From: Dactylis glomerata
Taxonomy: Eukaryota > Streptophyta > Magnoliopsida > Poales > Poaceae
Reading direction: 5' to 3'
Assembly (NCBI GenBank): GCA_007115705.1
Contig: QXEO01000222.1
Location: 4,219,176-4,283,175 of the forward strand
DNA length: 64,000 nt
Of this stretch, positions 23,192 to 34,121 are shown piece after piece; positions within the stretch are counted from its first letter, which is position 1, and each line of letters starts with the position of its first letter. The notes beneath the pieces were generated by a model that searched no databases, had not been told where the DNA came from, and worked only from the letters and a program-made list of their open reading frames with translations. A program made the position numbers and the translations under genes.

Positions 23192-23848
23192 CTAGTGCTT
23201 CCTAGCAATCTCGAAGCCCAGGCGAGCGTCTAGAGCGGCATACAACGCTTGCTTGCCGCTCAGTGGAACTTTGGGCCAACCATATACTAGTTCTTCTTCT
23301 TCTTCTTCTTCTTCTTCTTCTTCTTCCTCGTCGTCCTTCTTCTTGTTCTTCTTGTTCCTCTTCTTCTTCTCAAGCTTTGTCCCAACAGTAGCATTGGACA
23401 GATCATATAGACCCGGAATTGGATTCATGGTGAGGTTCGGGATAATCTTTTGGAGGTCGTACACAGACGGAATTTCAATTCCGTATGATCTCAGCATGTG
23501 CACATCATTGTCGATAGCCGCTCCGCAGAATCTAATGGTGGTGTCCTTCAAGAATTTCTTGAGCAGTTGCGGCACGCGATCGGCCCGACATATCTGGAAG
23601 ACCAAAACATCGGACGCCACCGAGAGTTGAAGGACGGCGGCACGGTGATTGCTCCTACCCTCGCGAGGGCTGGTCAACTCGCAGTCCAAGCCCACACACT
23701 TGATCGGTGCGGCGTCGAGGAACCGATGCTTGATGGCGCGGATCCACATCTCTACCATTGATGCACGGAGAGTTTCCGTGATGGTGAAATGTATCCCTTC
23801 GGCGGTGATATTGAGTACCCGAGATTGAGGTAGCGTTGTCGGCGCCAT
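23192..23848 (-). CDS. DEDDy 3'-5' exonuclease domain protein (Werner-like), 218 aa
   Basis: Single-exon minus-strand gene predicted to encode a metal-dependent 3'-5' exonuclease of the RNase D/WRN type. Exo I is VGLDCEL (Asp55, Glu57), Exo II is AIDNDVHML (Asp115), and Exo III is YAALDARLGFEI (Tyr203, Asp207), so all expected catalytic positions are present. No targeting signal is evident, and the length fits the small cytosolic/nuclear plant members. Between Exo II and Exo III an unusual insertion of Lys-rich then poly-Glu sequence (about residues 158-185) is encoded by a (GAA)n repeat. An ATG 24 bp further upstream is not in frame. A TATA-like tacataag lies upstream near 23955. Substrate unknown; an intact frame suggests a functional or recently functional gene. 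Confidence 0.8.
   Translation of the reverse strand: MAPTTLPQSRVLNITAEGIHFTITETLRASMVEMWIRAIKHRFLDAAPIKCVGLDCELTSPREGRSNHRAAVLQLSVASDVLVFQICRADRVPQLLKKFLKDTTIRFCGAAIDNDVHMLRSYGIEIPSVYDLQKIIPNLTMNPIPGLYDLSNATVGTKLEKKKRNKKNKKKDDEEEEEEEEEEEEELVYGWPKVPLSGKQALYAALDARLGFEIARKH
23291..23326. repeat. (TTC)12 trinucleotide microsatellite within the exonuclease gene
   Basis: Twelve uninterrupted ttc units on the plus strand, read as poly-Glu on the coding strand. Length polymorphism here would change protein length without shifting frame. Confidence 0.95.
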
Positions 23849-24125
23849 TGGAATGAGAGGGAGAGAGAGCTCGCCGGTGTGAAGATGTGCTATGGAGATG
23901 TATGTTTTGGGAGGAGATTAGAGGATGAAGAAGATGCTTAGATGAGTGCATCTTATGTAGTAGAGAGAGGGAAGATGAAGTGGCCGGCGGTGTGATTAGG
24001 CCGGCCGGCCGGCGGCGTCCCGATGCGTCAACCGCTGTTTCCGAAGTGATCGATGTAATGGCGCAGCGAATTCCAAAACGACGATGCTCGTAAATGGGCG
24101 CGGGAGCGGCGATTCGTTTGAACAG

Positions 24126-24342
24126 GGCTTTAGTCTCGGCTCGTGACACGAACCGGGACTAAAGGCCCCTACCCATTTGTCCCGGTTGGTGGGGCAAACC
24201 GGGACCAAAGGGCCCATTTGAACCGGGACTAATGCTCCCTAGCCCACATTTTCAATTAAACCGGGACTAATGCACCCTTTAGCCGCGGACCGAATAGTTT
24301 GGGGATTAATGGGGCGAACGGAAGCCATTTTTTCTACTAGTG
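24126..24342. mobile_element. MITE-like remnant with nested hairpins (tttagtcccggtt family)
   Basis: Several interleaved inverted copies of aaccgggactaaagg occur at 24126-24290, including a short-loop hairpin at 24126-24165. The right end is ctactagtg (24334-24342), a typical terminus (CACTAGTAG on the minus strand) of a common grass MITE. A matching left terminus was not found, so it is probably truncated. It lies in the upstream region of the exonuclease gene. Confidence 0.6.
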
Positions 24343-24546
24343 TATGGTGCCTATCCCAACGGCCACGACCGGCTCTCGGCGTACTGGCCCTCAGCATAGT
24401 GTTGTGGGCCCACGTTATGTCCAAACGGCGTCTGAAGCTACGTCGACGACCTCGCTCTCGGCGTATAGGTGGCACGTGGCGATCGGACAGAGGCCCTCGG
24501 CAGCCTCCTCAGCATCCGGACAGAGGGAGTAGTTCCGATGCACAAT

Positions 24547-24665
24547 ACGGATATACAGTACCTTACCGTGCTTTATTTTTCTATTTATGCAAATATAATG
24601 CAGTACAATTAACTTTTCGGCTGTTTGTCGACTCTTCATGGACTGCACAATGAGCCCAGATGAAT
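24547..24665 (+). repeat. Direct repeat flanking the exonuclease gene, copy 2
   Basis: Partner of 22897-23050. It lies upstream of the gene, which is what remains if a tandem duplicate of the gene's 3' end was once present there. Confidence 0.8.
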
Positions 24666-25029
24666 GTACGCTGCTCCATTATGCATGGTTTGGTTAACAA
24701 TCATGCGAGATTTTGACGTGTCAAAACATTTACGCAATGTGCACGCCCGTACGGGGCCATTTCGTCGATATTCCCTTGCTTGATCGGTCACGCTCATCTA
24801 CACTTGCGCAACAAATCGTCGATGAACACAGAGTCCTTGCCCAGAAGAAGTGTACTACCATGCATAGTAGTGGGATTAGCCCGTGTGTGCAACATGGTTT
24901 AGAAAGGCGACTCCTCAGCTAACCCTTTGTATAGGGGCTCCGCTGTTTATATTCACTTCACTAGCCACTGTTTCTGTTTCTATTCTAGCTTCTTTGTAGA
25001 CGCACTATAATATTTCTCTCTAGCTTCTA

Positions 25030-25187
25030 CTCTCTCCGTTTTAAAATATAAGATATTTTAGGTTTATGAAGCAAATGTATCTAGATACCTTTTATTATGT
25101 ATATTCGAGTGAACCTACATATTAAAAAATATCTAAATATATTTATTTCACAAAATTAAAACATCTTATATTTTAACACAGAGGGAG
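25030..25187. mobile_element. Stowaway-type MITE, 158 bp
   Basis: Ends ctctctccgttttaaaatat and atattttaacacagagggag are complementary. TA duplications lie at 25028-25029 and 25188-25189. It lies about 550 bp upstream of the EPFL start codon. Confidence 0.85.
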
Positions 25188-25189
25188 TA

Positions 25190-25742
25190 CATCAAGCTTT
25201 GTCCACATATGCGTGCTATAGATACGGGCCATACGGCCCGAACCCGGCCCGGGTTTGAGCCGAGGCGTACCTTCTTTTTCTGCCATTGCTTTGCCCTTGG
25301 TCAAGCCGGCCGGGCCCGGCCGGCAGGTGCCCAATAAAAATCGCAGGTCACCATGCTACCTTCTCTGAACTCGGCAACATCCTATACATTTTGCCACATG
25401 CCTCTGCTAGCTAGTAGCCAGGCAGTCCCTCCCCTCCTCTAGCTCACCACAGTGCCCTACCCCTCTCTCGCTCACTCTCAGAAGCATGTCTCTGTGACTG
25501 ACTCACTGGCACGCACGCACGAGCGGAAGCCCGGCCGCAACTACAAATCGGGTCAGAGGTCGGTCGGTGGTGGACGTCTGCTCGCTTGCTCGTAGCCATT
25601 GCTGCGGTACCTAGCTAGCGTTTCGTCACTTCGAGGGTCGGGGTAGTAGCTAGAGCTTGCCGAGCTGGAGGCTGAAGCCTTAATTTGCATGCGCCGCCCA
25701 GTTGGTGTCATCTACGAGCGGGCTGCTCCTACTCGGCGCTCG
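25190..25742 (+). promoter_or_regulatory. Probable promoter and 5' UTR region of the EPFL gene
   Basis: Gene-free, CT-rich near 25430-25500 (ccctcccctcctctagctc, then ctctctcgctcactctcag), which is common around plant transcription starts. No unambiguous TATA box was identified. Boundaries are inferred only from the position of the CDS and the MITE. Confidence 0.35.
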
Positions 25743-27583
25743 ATGGGCGCAGTGAGGCGCCGGAGCTGGCGCTGCTCCGCCGCCGTCGTCATCGTCTTCT
25801 TCTCCGCGGCCGTTGGTAAGTCAGGGAAGCTAGCTCGCCATGCTAGCTCTTCTTTTCGTTTCTACTTGAGCTAGTCTGAGTTTCTCGTGCTTTTGATCTT
25901 CGATTTGGTTTGCTCTGGTGATGTTCCCCCACTTTGGTGTATTTCCCCCACTTTGATGCCCTGGAGGGATTGCAGGTTAATTACTGAAGTAGTACTATGT
26001 GTCTTAGCTTAGGTCATCAGAGATCGTAGTTGTAGTTATCTGATCTGGTGTGCTCCAGACATTTCTCTCTCAAGGACCCTTGATGTCAAAATTGAAGTAT
26101 GAGTTTAGTGGATTAACATTAGCTAGCTCTCTACGATCTCATCGATCCCTTTCTAACCTACTACGTGCTGGGAAAAATCTTAGGTCCTTTTGCATAGGAC
26201 AGTGGGTTTGTTTGCTCTTCGCTGCAGAAATTAGAAGGACGGACATTTTCGGCGCTGATTATTTGAGTTTCCTTAATGAAAAAGTAGCGTATAGATAGTA
26301 GATCTTCTTTGCAAATTGCATACTCTCTCCCTCTCTAAAACTAGCTAGACTAGCTAGCTGGCTTACTCCACTCTCATCAGCCATGGACTACTAAAAGCCT
26401 ACATCTAGCCAAGATGATTTAACTACTCTTTCCATCATGCTTGGACTACTAAAACTAGCTCGGGAATTAAGAGTTCAGTTTGGGCAAACACCAACTTAGG
26501 CGATTTTCCGCTAATTGACCGGTTAATTCACTTCTTCTTATTTAGTAAAAATGGCAAATATTTTGCCTTGTCTCAAAAAACTTGGCCACTTGGAAGTTGG
26601 GTCTCTTCTTGCTGTCTAGCAAACCACCGCATCCTACAAAGAAAAGCTCAGGATTAGTCTTGTGATATTTCCCCCCTTGACGTCTAAAATTCGTTTGTAA
26701 ATCATTTTTCCTTGATCAATTGCAAATCATTAAATGGCCAACGCACATTCTTGTCTTGAAGTCATCTTGGTCTTCACCAACCAATGCATGCGTGCCTTTT
26801 TCTCCTGTAGTCTTGGTGCCCCCACCCTTGCAGTACCCTGGTCCAGAAAAGCACACACCATGTAATTTATTGTTCACGCACACACACACCCGACATCAAC
26901 TTCAGTGCAGGAGAACTGGAGAAGATAGAGAATCTCACATCCAGCAATAACACCTACTTTCAAGTATGCAACAAATGCGTTTTTGTCACACTTCCTTAGC
27001 GTTTTTTGGCACCAACAAAATGCTTCCTACCCAGTTTAACCAGACCCAATCTCCCAATTATTCTATTTCAACAATCATTTGTGCACCACGGCTGAATTTT
27101 ACCCTGGTCTTATGCATAACGAACGCATTCTTCGTATTACTGTTGAATTTTCCAGGACTGTATTTTGTTTTTTATCCGGGCCGCGTTTTTGTTTATACAG
27201 TACTTGTCAACAGCAGCGTTGGTGAAGTTCTAACAAGTACTTGCAATTAATCGTGTCGGTGATCATGTACTGCAGCTGTCGCCGCAGCAGGGAAGCCAGC
27301 CCGTGTGCCCGCGGCGGTGCAGCAGCACATGAGGAGGACAGGATCATCGGCGCTGCTGATAAGGAGTAGCACGTCATCGACAGACGGCGACGACACCGCG
27401 GAGGCTCCTCGCCGGCGGCTGGTAGGTCCTGGGTCGTCGCCGCCGACATGCCGGTCGCGGTGCGGGCGGTGCACGCCGTGCCGAGCGGTGCGCGTGGCCA
27501 TCCAGCCCGGGATCGGCACCCAGTGGGAGTACTACCCAGAGGTGTGGCGCTGCAAGTGCGGCAGCAAGCTCTACATGCCGTGA
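25743..27583 (+). CDS. EPIDERMAL PATTERNING FACTOR-like (EPFL) secreted peptide precursor
   Basis: Predicted two-exon gene: 25743-25815 and 27276-27583, with a 1460-bp intron bounded by gtaagt and tgcag. The product is 126 aa. Exon 1 encodes a signal peptide (basic [10 protein letters not shown] then hydrophobic [13 protein letters not shown]). An in-frame ATG at 25689 would add 18 residues ahead of it and spoil the signal peptide, so 25743 is preferred. Exon 2 encodes a variable propeptide and the mature C-terminal domain, with [17 protein letters not shown], then [18 protein letters not shown] at the very C-terminus. Six cysteines and the loop between them match the EPFL4/5/6 type rather than the eight-cysteine EPF1/2 type. 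Family members are apoplastic ligands of ERECTA-family receptor kinases with TMM/SERK partners, affecting stomata, inflorescence or awn growth. Which orthologue this is cannot be settled here, and an extra small exon is possible. Confidence 0.85.
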
Positions 27584-29372
27584 ACGGCCGCGTAGCACGG
27601 TAAGGTGCAGGTAGCCGGCGGCCGTGCACGCACGGATCATGCCATGCGCGCCAGTACTGGCATAGTTTTGGAGAGAGGGTATAAAAACAGAGAAATTGAG
27701 GTACATTACATGGCTGTTAACTAGTTCCTGTTGGTTAAAGAGTTAGTTAATTAGCTAGCTAGGCGTGTGTGATCGGACCAGTTGGTCATTGTAATATTTG
27801 TGTATATGCAAATTATGATCTGAATTTTACTGGTGTTAATAACCTAAGATCTGCTTTGAACTCTGTTCTTCTTCAAAACCATATATGTGGGCGTGGTAAG
27901 TTATGGTGCTCTAGTTCTTCAGACAAATATCTACTGTGGTGGTCCAATCGTTTCATCCTTCTGTAGGACTAGGTTTCTTAGCAATTCCAAGATAAACTAG
28001 ACATTGATATTTGACGAATAAATTGGCCAGTCTGAGTCATATGTTAGCTTCAGTGTATTTGTGCAAAACGGGAGCTATATTGCTGCCATTTTCTCCGAGT
28101 TTCATTCAGACAGCTCACACACATGCATGCATGGATCATATAGACGGTGTATTTCAGAGTACCCATGGCATGGCATGCATGTGGTTGATTGCCTCGATCG
28201 AGATAATGCATGGAGCAAACTGCTAATTCATTTTCTACGCGCCCATGGCGTACGCAGCTGCCTTTGTTTTGTTTTTTTGTTCAGTTAGTCCAAATGTAGA
28301 AAAAAAGATAATGAATTATGCATTACAAAAGACAAATACTCGACAAGAGAGGCGCCATTGAAGTCGTTTTGCAAAGAAAAATCATGGAGATCGACCAACC
28401 GTCCTTTTCTTTAAGCATGCACATGATTTCTACGGACTGTGTGGCCGTTGAACCTTGCTCACATGCAGCCTAGGGACTGTATACCTTCAGAAAATAATTT
28501 GCATGCGACATGCACAGTACTCGCACGCACGGAAACCGCCCAAATCATGCGGGGAACTAGCAAAATAGCTCAGATTGGGAGACCCCGAAACGCTCTCAAG
28601 TCGAATGAATCAGATTGGTGAGATGGCTAGATAGGTCTAGTCGTCTAGATATATTTGGCATGGATTGCCATCTTCAATCTTGGGGATTCGATGTGCAGCC
28701 ATGACAGGGACTGACTTGAGTGCAAAGCTTTGGCCACCCGGCACACTTTATTCCTTCACCCTTTCGTACTTTCACTTTGGTCCAAGTACGAGTTCAACCA
28801 CGGGCAGCGACTTGTAAGATGCTTGCATTTGTGGCTACTTACTCATGCACACACCTGCATCCCGTGCTGCCTCGCATCCTAGCGGCACAAAGTCACAAAG
28901 GGCGCCATTGGCAGCCTTTAGGTCTTTTTGGACTCCCTGGGCGCAGACGCTGGGGGGCCTGGATCGCATCGTGCGATGCAAAAACTAACTTGGGCATTTT
29001 GTTTGGTAGCCCATAACGACAATTCGAAGGCCCGAGAGAGAAACTCGGCCGGTCGATTGGTTGGCAGCGCTGTCCCGAGAGAGAAACTCGACCGGTTGAT
29101 TGGTTGCCAACCATTGATGTGCTATGGTAAACTCTTCCTACCAGTGGTGAGGATACCATAGCAATATCCGCAAGAACACGACGAATAACACAAGAACACA
29201 AAGAACCACACAAGAACACAAACAACAGCACAAGAACACAAACAACAGCAGAACTAGATAGGGTAGTCTAAGTACGAGTTCACATAGGATCAGCAGGTAG
29301 TACCATATGTTCTAAACCCAAACACAGGGCAGCATAACATGCATTAGTATTAGCAGGAAAACATAACATCGA
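27584..29372. other. EPFL 3' flank and intergenic stretch
   Basis: Probable 3' UTR to about 27960; aataaa occurs at 28017. Beyond this no gene is recognised. Two copies of a 43-bp unit (cccgagagagaaactcg...) lie at 29031-29110, and short acacaagaac repeats at 29187-29250. Confidence 0.4.
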
Positions 29373-29831
29373 TCACTCCTCCTCGGCCGCATGAAGCCTC
29401 CTCATGCTACGAGGGTGTTCCGGGCACCTGCCGACAACCTCACAACACGAGTAGTCGAAGATGACCACCATGTACTCCCTTGCGGTGAGCTTCTTGAAGA
29501 ACAGGAGGTAGCCGATCTTGAGGTTGTGGGCGACCGCCAATTCTGGCCAGCCAGCTTTCAGGACGGCCTTGCCGCTCACCTCCTTGATGCTCATCTCCCA
29601 CTGGCATCCAGTGGTGGTCTTGATGATCATCTTCCCCGGCATCGGGCCTAGATAAGGCCTGAAGCCGTTCGGGAGTGGCAGCACTCTGATCCCAGGCGCC
29701 ATGAGGATCTTGCAGAAGTACGTAGGGTTCATGCCCTCGTGGAAGTGGCCTACTGAAGGTGGCCATCCAATACGCTTCTTACTCGAACCCTCCTCAGGAG
29801 GTACCTCCACATGCACTCCTAGACGCAGCAT
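29373..29831 (-). CDS. B3 DNA-binding domain protein (REM-like), 152 aa
   Basis: The minus-strand frame encodes a short N-terminus followed by a B3 fold. FHEGMNPTYFCKILMAPG is the first strand. RVLPLPNGFRPYL is the typical LP-x-F segment. KMIIKTTTGCQWEMSI is the Trp strand, VLKAGWPELAVAHNLKIGY is the helix and turn, and LLFFKKL and MVVIFD are the closing strands. B3 proteins are nuclear transcription regulators; the REM group is associated with reproductive tissue. Only one B3 domain and no ARF/AP2 domain is present. The start ATG is directly preceded by an acceptor-like tgtgtag, which suggests that a 5' UTR intron ends here (see the exon at 30927). DNA target unknown. Confidence 0.75.
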   Translation of the reverse strand: MLRLGVHVEVPPEEGSSKKRIGWPPSVGHFHEGMNPTYFCKILMAPGIRVLPLPNGFRPYLGPMPGKMIIKTTTGCQWEMSIKEVSGKAVLKAGWPELAVAHNLKIGYLLFFKKLTAREYMVVIFDYSCCEVVGRCPEHPRSMRRLHAAEEE

Positions 29832-29860
29832 CTACACAAGTGAAGAAGTCTTAGCATAGC

Positions 29861-30434
29861 TCAAGGACAAGAAAAACATTACTTTAGAAACTCAAACGCC
29901 TCATACAATGCTGACCTTGCGGCACGAATGATCCCTCTGGACCAAATGCAATGCTCATTGTATATAAAATGTGCAGTGCATAAGGTCCAGAAAGATCATT
30001 CGGACACTAATATCCAGGCCTATTTGAATCATTGGCTAATCACAGATATGTCTGAGCAAAAAAACACATCAAGATATGTGGAGCCTCATAGTACTGATGT
30101 GTTGCACGAATGAATTTAGCTGACCTAATGCAATGCACATTTTTCACTACATGTGCAAGGTATATGGTCATATAAAATCATTGCGCAACCTACATCAGAT
30201 CATGTCTTTAATCATTGCCTCAAGGGCAAGAAAAACATTGAGCTACAAAATCAAATGCCTCATACAATGCTGACCTTGCGGCACGAATGATCCTTCGGGA
30301 CCAAATGCAGTGCTCATTGTAGATGAAAGGTGTAGTGCATAAGGTCCAGAAAGATCATTTGGCCACTAATATCCAGGCCTATTTGAATCATTGGCTAATC
30401 ACAGATATGACTGAGCAAAAAAGCACATCAAAAC
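29861..30434. repeat. Direct duplication of about 215 bp in the B3 upstream intron
   Basis: 29861-30075 and 30220-30434 align at an offset of 359 bp with about 90% identity (for example cctcatacaatgctgacctt at 29899 and 30258). Each copy holds the minus-strand sequence CCGCAAGgtcagc, a potential splice donor, so an untranslated exon may have been duplicated. Confidence 0.75.
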
Positions 30435-30926
30435 AACTTGACTCAGACAGTATATGCGTGGTAGACGCCACAATTGATGCTATTCAACCATGTGTGTTGA
30501 ACAAGGACTGATTTTTGTTCTACATACAAGGTTGAATAGAACGAACTGTGGCAAAGTATGATCAGACCAATGAGATGACTGAGCATTTAGCATATGGCCA
30601 AGCACACCGTACTTTGGTGAGCGGAGCACATGTTAAATGCTCGCTACCTCACTATGGTCTGTGCACAAATGGTGTTCATCATCGGCATGATATGCTATCG
30701 AAACAGATCTAACAAAGGGTGTTCATCATCGGCATCATCGGCATCTAACAGATCGAACCCTAACCCTAGCAGATGCGCACATCATCGGCGCGACGAAAGG
30801 CCCCGGCACTACAGTACTGACATTGAACCCTAAACCTAGCAGATCCGCTATACATGTCATCTAGCGCGCGCCTACAAACATCATGAAGGGAGACCGAATG
30901 TACAAGAAGGGGACTGAGGGTGCTTA

Positions 30927-31240
30927 CCAACATTTCGCAAGCGGCGGTTGAAATCCGGTTAGATGCTTGCTCTCCGACGATGCGAGGCACGGCCTCTACG
31001 ACGATGATGCGAGGAAGCGGCGAGGAAGTGGTGAGGCAGCAGGGCCTCCTCCGTCGGTCCAGTTGTCGGTGGTGGAAGAGAAATCGTTTGGCGGTTTGGG
31101 GGAGGAGAGTGAGAGGAAGAGTGAGAGGAGAGAGAGATAGGAGAGGTTGGACGGTGAGGGGAAGTAATGGCGCGTGCGATGAAACGATGCGGCGTCTCGC
31201 GCTCCTTCCCCAGGCGTGCAGGCGAAGCCTCGCGTTGCAC
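30927..31240 (-). other. Possible 5' UTR exon of the B3 gene
   Basis: GC- and CT-rich minus-strand sequence ending at GCGAAATGTTG followed by gtaagc, a strong donor. It would splice over roughly 1.1 kb to the acceptor at 29832. It also holds an open frame with Ser/Pro/His composition but no domain. Inference from splice signals only. Confidence 0.45.
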
Positions 31241-31457
31241 CCCCCCAGAGGCTGGCCCCGTGGAAACGCTCGAATCGGTGGTATCCCTAGGGCCTATGTG
31301 GAGGGTGCTTTAACGCGCGTGCGGGCCAAAAAAATGAGGGAGCCTATGAATCTAATCAACGGACTCTTGGCTCCCCAGGGCCTGGTTCGACTCTTCGCAG
31401 GCTACCAATTACGCCCAAAGAGACGAGATCCTATAGAGTCCCACAGATTGACTAGTA

Positions 31458-31548
31458 CTCCCTCCAATTCATATTACCTTTCGCAAATACGGATGTATCT
31501 AGCACTAAAATATGTCTAAATACATCCGGTAATATGGGTCGGAGGGAG
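31458..31548. mobile_element. Stowaway-type MITE, 91 bp
   Basis: Ends ctccctccaattcatattac and gtaatatgggtcggagggag are complementary with few mismatches, with TA on both sides (31456-31457, 31549-31550). It lies upstream of the B3 gene. Confidence 0.85.
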
Positions 31549-31896
31549 TACAAAAATTCAGAATGTACATATATATCAATGTGCCACTAGCACAGAACGA
31601 TCGTGTGCCGGTAGTAAATACACGGCAAAGCCTAGTACCCAAAAGAAGACACATGTCCTTTACCGTGTAGGCTTTGCACATGGCAAAGGCTTTGCCATGT
31701 ACTTTGGTACTAATCAAATATATGGTTTCCTATAGTGACCTTCATTGGTAACACATCGACGACAGCCAGAAAGGCCACACAATAGCGCTTACATAGGCCA
31801 TGGTTATACTACGTGGGGTGGCTGATGCAGTCTTACAAAAAAAAATGCCTCGCCAACTTCGGCAATAGATAAAAACTAAAATCACTAATGATATAA

Positions 31897-34121
31897 GGGC
31901 ATCTCCAGACGATCCATTATAATTTAGGGGAGTATACGACCCCTATCCTTTAGAGGAGTATATCTGCTTCTATAAAGTTTAGTTATTGCTAGCCGTTCCC
32001 TTACAATTAACTCCCTATATTTTTCGAAAGCAAACTATTCAAAGCCAGTCACATGGAACCGATCAGTAACTAAAATAGAGTGTTATGAAAGAGAAAATTC
32101 ATTGCCAAACACATGACAGGGTTCAAATGATCTAAATAGTGCAAATAGTTTAAATGTTGGAGAAGCAAAACTAGGAATTGTTGTGGAGTAGACAGTGATG
32201 CTCAACATTGTCGTTTTGCATCTAAGTGTGAATCTCTCGGTTCTCGATGCGGTGCGAGAAATCTCTATATTATGTTTGCATCATGTTCTGGCTCAACAAG
32301 ATCCCCATTGGACATGTACTAAAAGTTCTCTTCCATATATGTCGCGCCCATCTTCGGTGATCATGTTATGCAAAATGATGTAGCATGTCATTATCTTTCA
32401 TATGAACTTGGGTTTCCAATACTCCTAAGTGCCATGAACAATGCCAAAGTGCTTCTAAAGCATACAAAAGCTCCCTCCACATCCTCCCTTGTCGACTCTT
32501 GCATTGTTGCGGAGTGAGATGTCTTGGGGCCTTGAGGACGTTGGATTGTCGTGAAAAACATGGCCCATGGAGGATAGATGGCATTTGCAAGGTAGTAACC
32601 CAGTGTTAATGATGGCCATTGACAACATAGTTGCAAGGAGGAGCATCTCTGGAAACAAGCCTTGTGAACAATGATGATCTCGACAGCATAGTCAGGTAAT
32701 TATAGGAGCCCGGAAATCCAAATAATTAATGCCAAATCCATAGATCCTTCGATGCATTGGCTTCAAGAATGATTGTTGGATATTTGTACTGACCTTGGTA
32801 CTAACCTCTCTAACCCGTAGGACAATTCTTCCATGTCCAGTGCATACAATCTAATGATCCGAACATGCCTAGCCACCCTTGCTCTGCACTCTCACCAAGA
32901 GTCTCTCGGTGTATTCATCATTGGGTTCCCTCGAGCAATCCAACCCAAAGATCTCAATCACAACCGACATGTATCTTCGATGGCCTCCAAGATTGGATCT
33001 TTTCTGATGCTCACATAGTCGTTAACGACATCAGCTGAACATCCATATGCAAGCACTCCATCAATGGGCTCGCACTAATCTCCCGTGATGTACTCCTTCT
33101 CAACTTAAACCAATCATCATGCTTCTCCATGGTATTTGCAATAGTAAGGAAGAGACCCTTGTGCATCTGAAATCGCCGGTGAAAATAGTTCTCCGTATAC
33201 ATTGCATTGGGGTTGGGGTTGAAGTGACCCGTCATGATCTTGGTGTGGCCCTCCGGTTGATGTACAGACGGCCAAATGTGATCCTAATCTTGGCCAACAA
33301 ATTTTGTCTTCCAAGATCACAGTCATGACCATCTCAAATTCATCATCATCATCCTTCTCCTCCGACGATGAAGAGTCATAAAAAATAAACTCCCCCAACC
33401 TTTTCATCTATATTATGCAATGGCCTATGTTGAATTTGAATGAAAACACAAAAACAAAATCAAAATAGCAAATACTAGAACTCACCTATGGAAACGGTCG
33501 AACACTTGGCAGGTGGAGGAGGTGAGAACGTCGGTCGGTGGTGTTGACCTAGTGCCAATGATGCATGTCGACCGGCGGGATTGCAAGATGGCAGCGTGGC
33601 TCGGAGGATGAAGGTTTGACTCCAACCTCGATCGTCGACCGCACACGAATCTTGCCTCAGGAATTCGATAGCCTCCCTCCATTCTGGCGCGTCCTAGCTC
33701 TGCTGCGGAAAATTTATAATATAAAACCATCCACCATCATATCTGTTTTCGCAGCAACCGAACTAGTCATGGCTCCATTTTGCACCAAATGAAGAATCGA
33801 CGTGGCGGTGGCAGAGCTATGGGTCGATTCTAGCAACTGTAAGCGAATCTGAGTGGGGCAGTAGGGCGATGGAGGCCACGGGGTGTCGAGAGAGGCAAAC
33901 AATTGAAGTAATAAAATTTTCTTTATAAAAAACAATTTAAGTAATAAAATTTTCTTTATAAAAAAACCTGTCTAAAAGGGATAATTTAGACGAATTATCA
34001 CTCAAAGGGGGTAATTATTCTCACAAATTCATAACTAGGGGTAAAGAATGTTTGGAAAAATAAAAGAGGGACACAAGCTATATAAAAACCCTAACATTTG
34101 ACATAGATTTGGAGATAGCTC
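31897..34121 (-). mobile_element. H3: degenerate PIF/Harbinger element
   Basis: The left end GGGCATCTCCAGACG at 31897 is preceded by taa (31894-31896). A plausible but imperfect right end (ggagatagctc, 34111-34121) lacks a matching duplication. The enclosed minus-strand transposase remnant supports the assignment; the right boundary is uncertain. Confidence 0.55.
32290..33420 (-). pseudogene. Broken Harbinger-type transposase of H3
   Basis: Minus-strand homology is scattered over several frames. NYFHRRFQMHKGLFLTIAN (33205-33147) is the block preceding the DDE domain. Farther on comes GLDCSREP-like and SLDCMHW-type sequence (around 32900), then LGYYLANAIYPPWAMFFTTI (about 32595), then SATMQESTREDVEGAFVCF (about 32500), which match the order of HARBI1-like nucleases. 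At least three frameshifts or stops separate these blocks, so it cannot make a transposase. Confidence 0.7.

Noticed and set aside
23253..23630. Plus-strand frame with a poly-Ser run
   Set aside because: Antisense shadow of the exonuclease gene; poly-Ser is the (ttc)n microsatellite read on the wrong strand.
29187..29250. Possible CRISPR-like or satellite array (acacaagaac repeats)
   Set aside because: Short degenerate simple repeats without unique spacers in a plant genome.
34111..34121. Confident right TIR of H3
   Set aside because: The match to the left end needs a 1-nt gap, and no taa duplication follows; kept only as a tentative boundary.
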